NCBI GenBank assembly: GCA_038363925.1
Contig: JAQQWL010000002.1
Coordinates: 1,674,001-1,738,000, forward strand
DNA from: Apiospora phragmitis
Taxonomy: Eukaryota; Ascomycota; Sordariomycetes; Amphisphaeriales; Apiosporaceae
Direction: 5' to 3'
Length of the DNA: 64,000 nt
A program made the translations under genes and the position numbers. This document shows, piece after piece, positions 13,375 through 26,917 of the stretch. How positions within the stretch are numbered: the stretch's first letter is position 1; each line of letters starts with the position of its first letter. The notes beneath the pieces are model-generated. The model had not been told where the DNA came from, ran no database searches, and worked only from the letters and a program-made list of their open reading frames with translations.

Positions 13375-13784
13375 CACTCGCACATCCACACCCCCCAGTC
13401 AGCATAGTCATCTGCTTGCGCCTGCGACGTGATTGGACAACTGCCGTCCATCCTTTTCCTCCTGCTCCTACCAAGGTTGGTCAGGGTCAGCGATACATAT
13501 CAACCGCCAATTCCTTCCCCCCGTGGACCCCTTCTTCCAGTTCGCTCTACACCCGTCCTGCGCGCTCTCTCCTTCTTTCTCCCTTGTGGCCAATCCAATA
13601 CAATACATACAACTCAACATACACATACACACATATAACTCGGGCTTCTCACGACCCCCGACCGGTACACAGACGGACAGTTTCATTACAGCCGCCAATA
13701 CGCAACATTCTTTGATCCAGTAGTGCCAACAGCGGCTTTCTTGGATCCCTTATTATTTACAACCGACACATCAAAATTACCACT

Positions 13785-14547
13785 ATGCCGGATCACGTCA
13801 CCATGAACCCCACCGACGAGGAACTCGACCGCGACTGGCAGCCCAATGGCCGCCGTCCTCAATCGTGAGTTACGCCTCCTGCCCTGCCGCTCATGCATCG
13901 CGGACCTCGGGCTGCGACAGCACAAATTGAGCGGACAAGAGACTAACAGCCTACGCCTTTACACAGCACAATTGCCCGCTCCTTTAGCGCAGAGCTTATG
14001 GACATCTTCCGGATCGAGAACAGCGTGGCCGACTTAGACGAGCAACTCAACAAGAGGTCCGTTTTCTGAGCTCAACGGCAGCGCCTGCCCTTGGCAACGA
14101 TAAGAAACGCTAGCTAACTTAGGTGCAACCAATAGAAAGGAGAAGGTCACCACCCACACGTCGGAGCTTGAGGCTCTCGAGAAGCGCATCAAAGAGATGG
14201 AGGATCGCCTGAAGCGAAGCAGCGGATCAGGCCAAGCAGCAACAGCGGCACCAGGGAGCCAGCGACGGGCGGCCGCAAACGCCGTCGCCGCCGCCGACAA
14301 GGACTTGGCCGCCCAGAGATCCATGGGTACCTCCAGACCAGGTACGGCCAAACAGCCCCAGCAAGCACCAGCGCATGGAGGGGCCATGCCGCCGACTCCC
14401 ACAGCCAGTGAAGGTGAATACGAGCTCGTTGATCCCTCCACAGCATTCGCCTTCCCCCAATCCCATCACTATGGCAGCAACGGTCTTGCGACGCAAAGTT
14501 TTACTGACATGGTTCTTGTTTATAAAGATGGTGACCGCGATTCTTAA
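13785..14547 (+). CDS. small coiled-coil protein, 193 residues, function unknown
   Basis: Three exons: 13785-13864, 13967-14056 and 14136-14547. The first intron has GTGAGT, branch ACTAAC and CAG; the second has a weak GTCCGT donor, branch GCTAAC and TAG. The frame is kept across both. The protein starts MPDHVTMNPTDEELDRDW. Residues about 28-80 form a heptad-rich coiled coil (ARSFSAELMDIFRIENSVAD, then a segment ending EMEDRLK). The remainder is Ala/Gln/Pro-rich and ends KDGDRDS. I do not recognise the family; a scaffold or adaptor role is possible from the coiled coil. No frameshift is seen. Confidence 0.7.
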
Positions 14548-16054
14548 TCTGCTTTGTTCGTCTGCCCCTTCAAAGCGTCGACTTCTGCTTGTTGCTGCAC
14601 AAGCTGTGCTACCTTTCCGTTGCTGTCCTGCGATGTTCTCACTCCCCACGGCGGATGCTCATCGGACTTTGCTGGACGACGTGGCAACAGACTCCCTCGT
14701 TATTTACCGAACATCAGCTACACAACTGGATACGAGACACAGATAAGTGGCTTCTTACGAACGAACATGACTTTTTCGATTTTTGGCATCAACATGGCGA
14801 GCGCACTCGACAGCATTGGCTGCTCGTCACACACAAACAAACATATACCCTCGTTTAACTAGAGAGAGACGATCCTTTTGGTCACCCGTGACGTTTTTAC
14901 GGCGTCTCATCGTTCATATAATATTCCCTCGACAATCTTCCATTCACGACACGATTCATTCAAGCGACGGCCAACTCTCCAATGCCTGCCCGCTTTTTTG
15001 AATGAACACGACTTCGGGCACAGGAGCATGAGCTGTATGTAACGCATTACACAATATTCAACGGGGGGAGGGGAGTGGGGTGGGGGGATGGAGGAGTACG
15101 GTTAGCAGGTTCCCGTGGTAACCGGACAGGTGAATCGGCCCGTCGATGGTTACCCCAAGTACGATAGAACGAAGGCTTTCCTGGGAATGAGGAGAATGCC
15201 GCGGCGTTGGCGATACTACTGGACGCATTCATCATTTTATAGCACAGCATGTCATTATTTGGTGGCATGCTGTCGCATACATGGGAGAATTACGGATCAT
15301 CCCACACTCAACTGGGTTCATTGTAAATACTGGTTAAAGAGCACAGGAGAGAGAAGCTTCCAATACATTTTCCTGGATACAATACAACAAAACAAACTAC
15401 GTCAAAGTCTATGAAATGGTTGTCTATGTACACTCTACCCCTGAAAGTTTGTTCCCCGGTATAGGTATTTCATGCGTCGCCAATACCTCTCATCGTTTTA
15501 AGAGTATAATAGTAGCCCAGTTGCAGCATATGTCTACTGTACATAAGTATTTCCTTACTATTTTTGTTTCAAACGGGTCAGTGTGGTTCCTATACGAATA
15601 TGGCCTGTCCATACTTTATCTGAAGTCTGAAACGGTATCCGTCAATAAACAAACTTTCCCGGGGTAACGCGTACCTACATGTGAAAGGGGAGTCGAAGTA
15701 TAGGATAGTGTGCTCTCCAGTGGCCCAGGACCGGTCTGATTCGATGCCATGAAATATATCCGACTTCACGGGGCACATGCTCATCTTCACGAACCGCGGC
15801 AATTATGAGCACCTCAGTTTGCGAGACCGCGTGTAAGTAATCAATCACAAGGCATGGCAACTAAAAGGTACAATTTGCAAAACATCGCAAATGGTGTCTT
15901 ATTATTCCTTCAACGGGCCGACCGAGTTGATCCGGCCAAATTCCTCCAGAAAATTACAATCAATGATCAAACCGTGATCGTCTAAGCAAATCGTCTCACT
16001 CCAGTATTAGACTCGAGCGTATCTCACCAAGTCCGTCACCAATGATGAAGCTTC
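14548..16054. other. intergenic region between convergent genes
   Basis: Holds the 3' ends of the coiled-coil gene (+) and the aspartic protease gene (-). The only notable element is a G-rich cluster at 15063-15087. No coding region is supported. Confidence 0.5.
15063..15087 (+). other. G-quadruplex-forming motif
   Basis: Four G-runs of 6, 4, 4 and 6 within 25 bases, separated by loops of 1-3 bases. This matches the consensus for intramolecular G-quadruplexes with very short loops, which tend to be the most stable. It sits about 515 bases past the stop codon of the coiled-coil gene. Confidence 0.7.
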
Positions 16055-17533
16055 TCACCCCCCTAGTAGCCTACACCATAATCTTCTTCTTGCGTGAGAA
16101 GGAAATCTTGTCTGGCGGTAGTGGCCCAGCTTCCTGTTGGTAGCATCCAGAGGCTTGGGTGCACTTCCGTACTTCTTGTTGCCCACATCGAACACACTGA
16201 AGCCTGCCTTCAACCAGATATCGCCGAGTATGCCCTCGGGAGTTGAGAACCCACCCAAGCTCTGCAGGCCAGCGTAGCACTGCCCGTCCATCCAAGGCTC
16301 AATTGGTTCATCCTCTCCGATGATATCACTGAGCGACTGGTACGCAATGTAGCCGCCGGGGACACGGCCGACGATGCGTTCACCTGTTGCGTCACCGATC
16401 TCCCAGATGAAGTCCGGCGGTGTCGCGTTGCAAGGGAGAATGTAGCCATAGGCATCTTCAGAGAAGTTGGCACTAGGTACAGCTCTGAAGTAATCTTCGA
16501 CTGCAGAATCAGGGGCGTAGAGAAGAGTCGTGCCCGTGTCCACGATGACCGACTTGGGAGTGGAGAACTCATACCGGACGTCTTGGCCGGAAATTGCGTA
16601 GCCCGTCATTTGGACGCCCCAAAAGCCTTCGCTGTTGTCGATGTCGATGTACTGGATTTCTGAGCCATGGAGGCTATGGTCGATGTATCCAAAGTTGTAT
16701 GAGCCTTTGTCACTGTTGTGCCTCAAGTCGGCAGTGAAGAGCGGGGTTTTTAAGACTTCTCCCAAGTATTGGAGGAGGACGTCCTGTACGGGCGTGGTTT
16801 CAGCAATGCTAGGCCAGGCAAGCCCCAGGAGCCCCGACATTTTGAATTCCTTGGAGAACTCGTCCGAGACCTCCTGGGCAGACTCGATAGTCATGTTGTT
16901 GATGACGACGCCGCCGAGAGTAAGAGTGTCCTTGTAGACTATGCCCGACGAACTAGAGAAGTCTCCGTAGATGATCTGCCAGGTGGTGTTGGGGACTAGT
17001 TCCGCCGTGGAAGACTTGCGTGGATCCCAGAGGGATTGGCCTTGGACCTCACTAGTAGCAGTGTCGGTCGAGAATACCCAGCTAGACAGAGAGATGACAT
17101 TCGTTAGCAACCGTGGCCCTACTAGCGGACAAGTACGGGGAGTAGAGTAAGCCGTCACTCACGAGTCTGAGGATCCCGTATCAAAGTCCATGTAGAGGAC
17201 CTGTGGAGGAGATCCGATACCGACAGGGGCGATGAAGTACAAATCATCCTCTTCAGCGATGGCCGGGTTGCTATAGGGGGAGGTGTCCTTGGCCGAGGCC
17301 TTGGCCATCTTGGAGGTTGCGATCTTCCTCAGCTTCTCAGGGACGGGGATGTTGTACTTGGCCAAGGTACGCATGTACTGAACACGAGGATCGACGTGAC
17401 CGCGGCGCTTGAGGCTGGAGAGGACAGAGGCAGAGAAGGTAGAGTCACCGGCGACAGGGACAGAGGCAACGAGGGCGGAGAAGATGGTCAGCCACATGGC
17501 TGCCACCAGGCAGACATGTGTGAAGCCTGCCAT
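16055..17533 (-). CDS. secreted pepsin-like aspartic protease (family A1), 465 residues
   Basis: Two exons, 17533-17163 and 17081-16055, with an 81-base intron (GTGAGT, branch GCTAAC, TAG). The ATG at 17533 starts a signal peptide (core CLVAAMWLTIFSALVASV), followed by a basic propeptide (SLKRRGH, PEKLRKIATSKM). The mature enzyme begins near EEDDLYFIAPVGIGSPPQ. Both catalytic aspartates are present: DTGSS at about residue 118 and DTGTT at about 305, with the flap YGDFSSSSG between them. Several N-x-S/T sites suggest glycosylation. This is the penicillopepsin/endothiapepsin type of acid endopeptidase, secreted or vacuolar. The last 30 residues after VGNKKYGSAPK are an unusual basic tail; the family normally ends about there, so the true end is less sure. 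Confidence 0.93.
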
Positions 17534-19441
17534 GGTGGTCTGTCTGGTGTTTGGACTGGAACTGTGAGTGATGAGGTTGGTTGAAAGTGAGGAAAGAACT
17601 GACTGGGGTGAGGAGGGTGTGAAGTATGTATGTAAATATTGAAGTGAGAGCTCCAGATGTGCCCGACTTGTCAGAGGAAAGGGCAAACGAGAGAGGTTGG
17701 ATTGACAAAGGGTCTCTCTCTCTTATAGTGTCTCAAACCAGTGATCTTGGAGTATTCAGATGTCGGACCAAAGGGGAATGAGGGCCTAGACAAATAGAGA
17801 GGAAATGCTGTGAATCGTTTGCCAAGTCGGTGCCTCGCATCAAACAGGATTGGAGGGGAGTGTTGGGCGGAAATAAAGGTGGGCTGGGCAGATGTCGTGC
17901 AACGATTCAGAAGCCGGTCAGAATTCAAAATCAAGATGGAAAGAAGCCTCGAATAGCTCAAGTACCTAGGAGGAAGGAGCAACAAACACCGAAGTAGCAC
18001 GGCTACAGGTGCTCTTTCAAAGCAGGTACGGCTCCCATCATGCCATCGCCCTTCCATCCCGTCCCACCGACCTACCTATTTGAATACCATTCATTCAGGG
18101 CAATCGGGTGGTACACTGCGTGGCATACATAGATTAACTAATGTGCCTCTGCAGCCTGGCAGCTCTGTCCACAGCATTCGCTCTCGTGACATTTGGCGTT
18201 TGCCCCTTTGTCTGTTATAGCCGTTGGGCAGCCTGCTAGATCCAGGGTGAGGACCATCAAACATCAGAGACCCAGTTTGCAACCTGCATGCGGGATCGGC
18301 TTAGACGAACATGGCTCAACCAGTTTAGGTGCTTACAACATGTACTTTAAAATGAACATCAACCCGTGTTTGGTAGCTGTGCAGTAGGGAGATACAAGCA
18401 CCATCAACGTTGGACATGATATCGAATAAAGAAAGGCTAACAGGCGAGCAGTACCTACATTATGTACCTCTCACCGACCCTCGTGCCACCATGCAGACAC
18501 AGCTTGGTTGTATCAAATATCAACAAAGGCGACAATAACAACGATACCCATTCTGTCATCGTTGCGTACATGTTGGTTCTCGCTTGCCGAGTGGCAGAAG
18601 AGGGGTTAGTCAGAGTGAATACAGTTGTCACAGCAAATCATGTCATACGTCCACAGAAGCCAACTAACTCTGCTACGTTGAGCATCAAGCAAGGCCCCCT
18701 ATATTGTATAGTCCTTGTGTAGTGTGGTAAGGAACAGGTGAATCTTGCCACTATCTAGATACTGGCCTTGAGCCGGTGCTACTTACTGAGTTTCCTTGCG
18801 TACCCACGGCAAATCAAGGACGCCGAGAAGAAGAACATGGCCCGAGTGCCGGGTGGCACTCCCATTACAAATACCGTATTTACGTGCGTGCCCGTCCGTC
18901 AGCCCGCCCCGTCCACCCGTCCCAAGAGCATCAACTCGAACAGGAAATCGTCAACGGCTAGCCACGTCGTTTGACACCAAGGGCAATCCCAACCTACGCA
19001 CCTCTACTCAGGTTCACTGCATTAGCATAGCATATGTCGCCGTCCTAGCCCGTCTCACCGCCCACCGCCAATTGGTCCGATTAATCGATGGGCACAATAC
19101 TTGGTCCTTGGCGTGACAAACAGCAAGTTAGTTCAACGAGTAGGCTTTTTCTGTGCGACAGTTGTTTACCCGTTGTGTACCAAAAAGGCCTAGTGGTACA
19201 GCGGCAGTCCCACTCACCTCTGGTTACCTCAATCTGGAGGCTCGGCCTGTTTAGGTACAACCTTGGCATTGGTCCTTCAGGGGCACAAATCACCGAGAAA
19301 CAGAACGAACGGAGCAACCTTAGGCTAGCTCAGTTACTACCCGAATATGCCAAGTACCTATGAGAGAGAAATCTGTCTGTCTGTGGATGAATGCATCTAA
19401 AATTGTGTTCGTAAAAGTCTATAGCGGTTTGTTCTACTGTA
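17534..19441. other. intergenic region, protease promoter and Lhs1 3' end
   Basis: About 1.9 kb with no supported gene. The left part is the promoter and leader of the aspartic protease gene; the right part contains the 3' end of the Lhs1 gene. Open frames here are short and show no motif. Confidence 0.5.
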
Positions 19442-22413
19442 TTACAGCTCGTCGTGCTTGGGCTTGTTCTCCTTTTCCTTGTCCTTCTGTGCCTGCTCTG
19501 CTGCCATCTTCTGGATCATCTCCTCGATCTCGGCGGCATTTATCGTCTGCTCCGAGTTGGCGGCTGTGCCAGTCTTGGACTTGCCGGCCTTCTTGGACTT
19601 CTTCCCTCCCTTGCCGTCGAAGTTCTTGACCGCCTTCATGGCCAGTTGCATGCCGACCTGCTCAAGCTTCTTGGCCTTCTTGGAGATCTCGTCCACGGTG
19701 ATGACTGGGTCGGCAGTCTCGGGGAGTTTGGCCTGCTCAGCCAGCTTCTTCTCCAGCCAGTCGAGAGTGGACTTGGAAAGCTCTGTTATCTCTTTCAAGT
19801 CATCCAGGGTATACAAGACTGGGACTGGACCACGGTCCTCGGGAGTAGCAGCAGTGGTTGTGGATGTAGTGGCGTCATCCTCGAGGTCATCAAAGTCGTC
19901 AGAGCCCTTGGAAGGCGCAGCAGTGACGGATGATGTCTCGTCAGATATCGCGGTAGCAGCACTAGCAGAGGCAGATGAGGACCAGGCCTCGGCCTCGGCA
20001 ATCTGCTTCTGAATGGTCTCGATGAAAGTGGACGTCTGGTTGAGGGTACCGCGAAGTGACTTGACGAGTTCCGGTCGCTCAGTCTTCTCCTTGATTCGCT
20101 TCTCAACGGGTGTCACCAGATCTTTGAGTCCCTTGAGGCGCGATTTGAGTTCGTCACGAGTGGCGTCGGCACCATCTTCGTAGAGCCATTCGCTAACCTC
20201 GCCGGCCTTCTTCTCCAGAGATGCGCGCTCTTTCTTTGTAGAGGTGGCAACAAAGGACTCGCTCTCCAGAAGATCGCGGACTCTGTAGGTGAAGGCCTCG
20301 AGCTGGTTGAGAGACTCCTCACGAGCGCGACGCGACTTGTCTGACATCTCGAAAGCCTTGATGCGGGCCTTCGTGGAGCTGAATTCGGTCTTGGTGAGCT
20401 CGGGTACTCCAGCCTTCTCAAGCTCAAATTCGACAGGAACAACAACGAGCTGGGTCTTCTTGGGCTTGGCCGCATCTGTGGCCTCACCAGAGGCAGAGCT
20501 GGTTTCGGTTGATGTGGTGGTGCTGGACTCGATCGAAGAAGTAGTGGCGGTATCCGTAGAGGCGGTGGTGGATGCAGTCTCCGCATCTTCAGGGCTTTCC
20601 TCGCCATCTTTCAATGGCTGCTGGTCCTTCTTGCCGAACCCAAAGAGGTTCTTGACGCCATCCATAACAGAGCCCTCCTTGTCAGAGTCCTCGGCTTCGC
20701 ACTCGACAGAGGCCTTCACTACATCAACTTCGCCATCCTCGCTTCGCAGCTGTACTTTAACCTTGAACTGGATGTCCTCGTTCTTGCAGCCATTCTTCTC
20801 CACAAGTTGTGCCACGGTTGCAGTGAGGTTCTTAGTAGTGAAAGTCTTAGTCTCCTTATCCACAGCACCATCGGCAGAGGGGATTTGCTGGTAGAATTTG
20901 ACGGTCAAGTCCTCATGGTTTGTGAAGGTGACTTCCTTTGGCGTAGCACCCAAGATAGATCTCTCGGTCCACAGGCGCTGCTGCTGGGCCTTGCCCTGAG
21001 GGCTGGTCCACTTCATGCCGGCAGTGTAGCCCGCGGCATCTGAAATCTTGATCTCCTTGACGCGGAAGCTGGGGCTAAGGTCAGCAGCTCGGAAGCCAGC
21101 TCCAAAGACAGCGGCCTCATCCGAGTTGACGTTGCTACGGAGCTTGTCGTTACCAGCAATCTTCTCAAGCGCCTTCTGGACGAAGGGTGTACGTGAAGCA
21201 CCTCCGTGAAGGATGATGGAGTCCAGCTGGGAGATACTCAGCTCAGCAGCGTCCAAAGCCTTCTGAACCGCAGCGCCGACTCTTGTGGCGTGAGCTTCAG
21301 CCATCTTCTCGAAGTCTGCGCGGGTGATCTTGTATTTGAAATCGATGTCCTCGTACAGACCCTCGAAGCTGCCTCGGCTCTCCGTGTTGGCACTAAGGAT
21401 GTGTCGCAGTTTCTCAGCTTCCTTCAGGAGCTTGGCCGTAGCCCGACCGTGTTTTTGGACACTTTCAATGGTAACCGACGCCTTCTTGGCAGCAGGGCTT
21501 TCAACAAACTGCAAGACCATGTCATCCAGAATGAGATAGTTGAGAGCATCACCACCCAGAGTCCTGTCCCATCCATTGCCCATGACCTGGACTTCTTGGA
21601 CAGTCTTGTTGAACTTGCCGACGTCCTTAACAGTGCGGGACTGGAACTTCAAGACAGTGGCCTTGGCCGAGCCGGCACCCATGTCGAACACCATGTGGTA
21701 CTTGGGCTTTGCGCCTTCGTTGACATTGGGGAACTGTCTGCTGGTGGCGTAGTTGAGACCGACCGCCATGCCATCGCTAATGAGCGACAGGACCTTGAGA
21801 CCGACCAGCTCGGCAGCCATCTGGACTGCGCGCTTCTCCTCGACGGTGTAGAAAGGGGGTACGGTGATGACGGCAGAGCGAACAAGGGTATCGGATCCAG
21901 CAAGGCCCTCGGCGTTGCGCTGGATGCTCTGAAGCTCCATAGCTAGCAGTTCCTCGACCATCCAGGCCTCTTCCTCAGCGCTGAAAACCTTGCTCTTGAA
22001 AGCGACAGTGCCCCGGTTCTTGTGCTTCTCTAGTTGCAGGGCAGGGTGCCTGGCAAGGTATTCTGACACCAGGGCATCGTCGGCGGGCAAGCCCAGGAGG
22101 GTCTTCAGGTTGGGGTAGACGTCGCTTGGGAAACGAGCCGAGAGGGCCATGGCATCGGAGCCATAGGCGCGTTCGGGGTATGCACCAGACTTGGGGGCAT
22201 TCTGGAAGGGCTTAAAGGCGACGGCGGAGGTTTCCTTTCTTCTGGAGTCTTTGGTGAGGACGATTTCGAGGGGATACCGGGCTTGACCAGCGCGGCTTTG
22301 ATGTATTCCGTTCCCAGGTCGACACCGAGAACGGCAGCTATGGCAGAGACATTTGTTGAAAACAGCAAGACCACGCAGAGCACAAGGCTGCGTGGTGATA
22401 GTAGTTTCACCAT
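19442..22413 (-). CDS. LHS1: ER-lumenal Hsp70-related chaperone Lhs1/Grp170 (one frameshift)
   Basis: About 990 residues after restoring one base; single exon. ATG at 22413 begins a signal peptide (LVLCVVLLFSTNVSA) directly followed by the Hsp70 phosphate-binding start AVLGVDLGTEY. The ATPase domain continues with conserved blocks ITVPPFYTVEEK, FDMGAGSAKATV and LHGGASRTPFVQKAL. After it come the substrate domain, an acidic Ser/Thr-rich insert (TTSSIESSTTTS), a long helical region, and the ER-retention end HDEL. This combination is that of Lhs1/Hyou1, which acts as nucleotide-exchange factor for BiP (Kar2) and as a holdase in protein import and folding in the ER. The frame breaks at 22270-22273, where the coding strand has four C and five are expected, in the segment after KPGIP; downstream the frame is open to the end. 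Confidence 0.95.
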
Positions 22414-23553
22414 GTTGTGGGCGATGCTGACGGCGAATGTGTCGCCTGCTAAAATATTGCGAAACCAGCTTCGTGCTAACGGATTGGAGCAAGACAGGAA
22501 ATACAACAGAGAGGGAAAGAGAAGAGCCAGGAAATCCACTCAAAGCGGGCTGTGGGACGTCTTGATCAATAAACGCCCAGAACCTGTCGTCGTAAGGAAT
22601 CTGTCCTCTTGCCAGACGGTGTGAATAGAAGGATGTAGTAAGTGGTAGGTAATGCTTTACTTAATTCTGGACAGCTATGCAATCCCCCACCAACTAATTA
22701 TTCACATTTACCAAAGCTTCTGCGATGCCGTCAGAAGAGGACAGCTAATGGTAAGGTGGGAGCAAGTCAGGACTGAGAGACCCCTACTCGGGACACAATT
22801 CCGTCGCTGATTGGTGCATTTCCAGCAGGGGGGTACAACTGGCCCTTTGATTCGACGCCTGCACTTCTGGCCTGCTTCCCGCTGCACCTCTAACCTACTC
22901 GTTTAATGCATCCGTGGACGATTGGACTTTGGAACAGGTATCATTTGATTAGAATGTCCTCGATTTCAAGTGAGCTGGAAGCATCTGCTGCACTCACGCC
23001 AAGGGCAATGGCTTTATTACACAAATACGCACAGCTGCACAGATTTACGTACATCACAAGTACCTACCTACCTAAGCAACCCACAATACCGGTTTGACTG
23101 GGCGGAACGATCGACATTTCATTATTGAGCTTCATCTCACAACCCAAAGTATAGGTATATCATCCTAGACTGAAGACACATTGCAAAGATCGCCGGAATC
23201 TGACATGCGCATGAACAATGTGTCTTTTACACTCGTATCAAGTAGGCACTGTAGGTCCATGTAGCCACTGCCCCTGTGCAACTCCCCGAGAGCCCGAAAC
23301 AGACCACCGGGAAAGCGGGGCTTCAAGGTCCGGAGCTATTCAAGCAGGAGGTAATAACAGCTCGTAATACCGACCTGGCGTCGTCAGATCTGAAGCTCCT
23401 TCTCTGGTCATCATCCCACTCACTTCACTCTGCGCCAAACGACCATCTTTTGCCTTCTCGGCGAACAATTGACTCTATTCGAGACGACTGGCAGAGCGCA
23501 TCTACACAGCCAATTGCTAACCTGTTCCCCGTGGCGCATACACCTAAACCAAC
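22414..23553. promoter_or_regulatory. divergent promoter region between Lhs1 and the Dap1-like gene
   Basis: About 1.1 kb between two divergently transcribed genes, so both promoters must lie here. No coding region is supported and I see no unambiguous TATA box or stress element. Confidence 0.4.
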
Positions 23554-24491
23554 ATGCCAGAAACCCGGGGCTCAGTCCGGCAGCGCAAGAAGGCGGCGCA
23601 GGCAGCCGGCGAACCCGTCGTCGAACCCACGCCCGCCGAGTCCTCCGCCACCGAAGAAGCCGAGGAGGAAGTGATCCCTGAGCCCAAGCCCAAGCCCAAG
23701 CCGACGCCCAAGGCCCGCCTCCAGACCGAAGACGAGGACCAGGATGGCTACACGCCCTGGCTCGACATCCTGCGCGTCATCACCTTCCTCCTCCTGGCCT
23801 CGGCGTCACTGAGCTACCTGATCTCGAGCGGCGAGAGCTTCACCTGGGGGATGAAGCACCCGCCCAAATACATGCAGATGAATTGGTGGAAATCGCATTT
23901 TGTACGTTTTTTGCCTTTCTCCTTATGGCCACGAGGGGGGCTTCCAAACTACAAGAATGTCACTGACCCGGCTGCTACGAGCAACGATAGGCATCCCCTC
24001 TGCACCTGACCCTCGAGGAGCTCGCCCAGTTCGACGGCCGCAACCCCGAGTCCCCCATCTACCTCGCCATCAACGGCACCATCTACGACGTTTCGGCGAA
24101 CCGGCGCACCTACGGGCCCGGCGGGTCGTACAACATCTTCGCCGGCGTGGACGCGTCGCGCGGCTTCGTGACGGGCTGCTTCGCCGACGACAGGACGGCG
24201 GACCTGCGCGGCGTCGAGGAGATGTTCCTGCCCGTCGACGACCCGGCCTTCGACAACAAGCACTTAAACGTGGCCCAGCTCGCCGAGATCAAGCGGGTCG
24301 AGCGCGAGGAGGCCGAGCGCAAGGTCTTCGAGGCCCTCGAGCACTGGGCCAACTTCTTCGCCCGCAGCGACAAGTACCACAAGGTCGGCACCGTCAAGCG
24401 CGAGCCCGACTGGCTCGAGAAAGAGCCCCGCAAGAAGCTGTGCGACGCCGCGCAGCAGCAGAGGCCCAAGAGGAAGGTGCCTGGGCAATAA
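23554..24491 (+). CDS. membrane-anchored cytochrome b5-like haem protein (MAPR family, Dap1/PGRMC1 type), 282 residues
   Basis: Two exons, 23554-23901 and 23991-24491, with an 89-base intron (GTACGT, TAG). The N-terminal 70 residues are charged and Pro/Lys-rich; one membrane segment follows (ILRVITFLLLASASLSYLI). The second exon holds the cytochrome b5-like fold: HLTLEELAQFDG, LAINGTIYDVS and YGPGGSYNIFAG..DASRGF. The two tyrosines of YGPGGSY correspond to those of PGRMC1, where a Tyr and not His ligates haem. Members activate P450 enzymes of sterol synthesis and sit in the ER membrane. The C-terminal part is a charged helix ending KRKVPGQ. Intact. The N-terminal extension is longer than in yeast Dap1. 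Confidence 0.9.

Positions 24492-26917
<2,426 letters not shown>

Larger units (their letters stand above)
9547..13784. other. 4.2-kb gene-free interval
   Basis: The longest stretch without a gene. All open frames are short, overlap and have no recognisable motif. It contains the promoter of the bromodomain gene on the left (with a palindromic TCACGTGA at 9840-9847) and a pyrimidine-rich promoter or leader of the coiled-coil gene on the right (about 13430-13780), plus a 9-base tandem repeat at 13341-13374. Confidence 0.5.

Noticed and set aside
19180..19260. tRNA-like string (ctagtggtacagcggcagt) near the Lhs1 3' end
   Set aside because: It resembles an A-box, but no cloverleaf pairing and no B-box (GGTTCRANYCC) could be found at the right distance.
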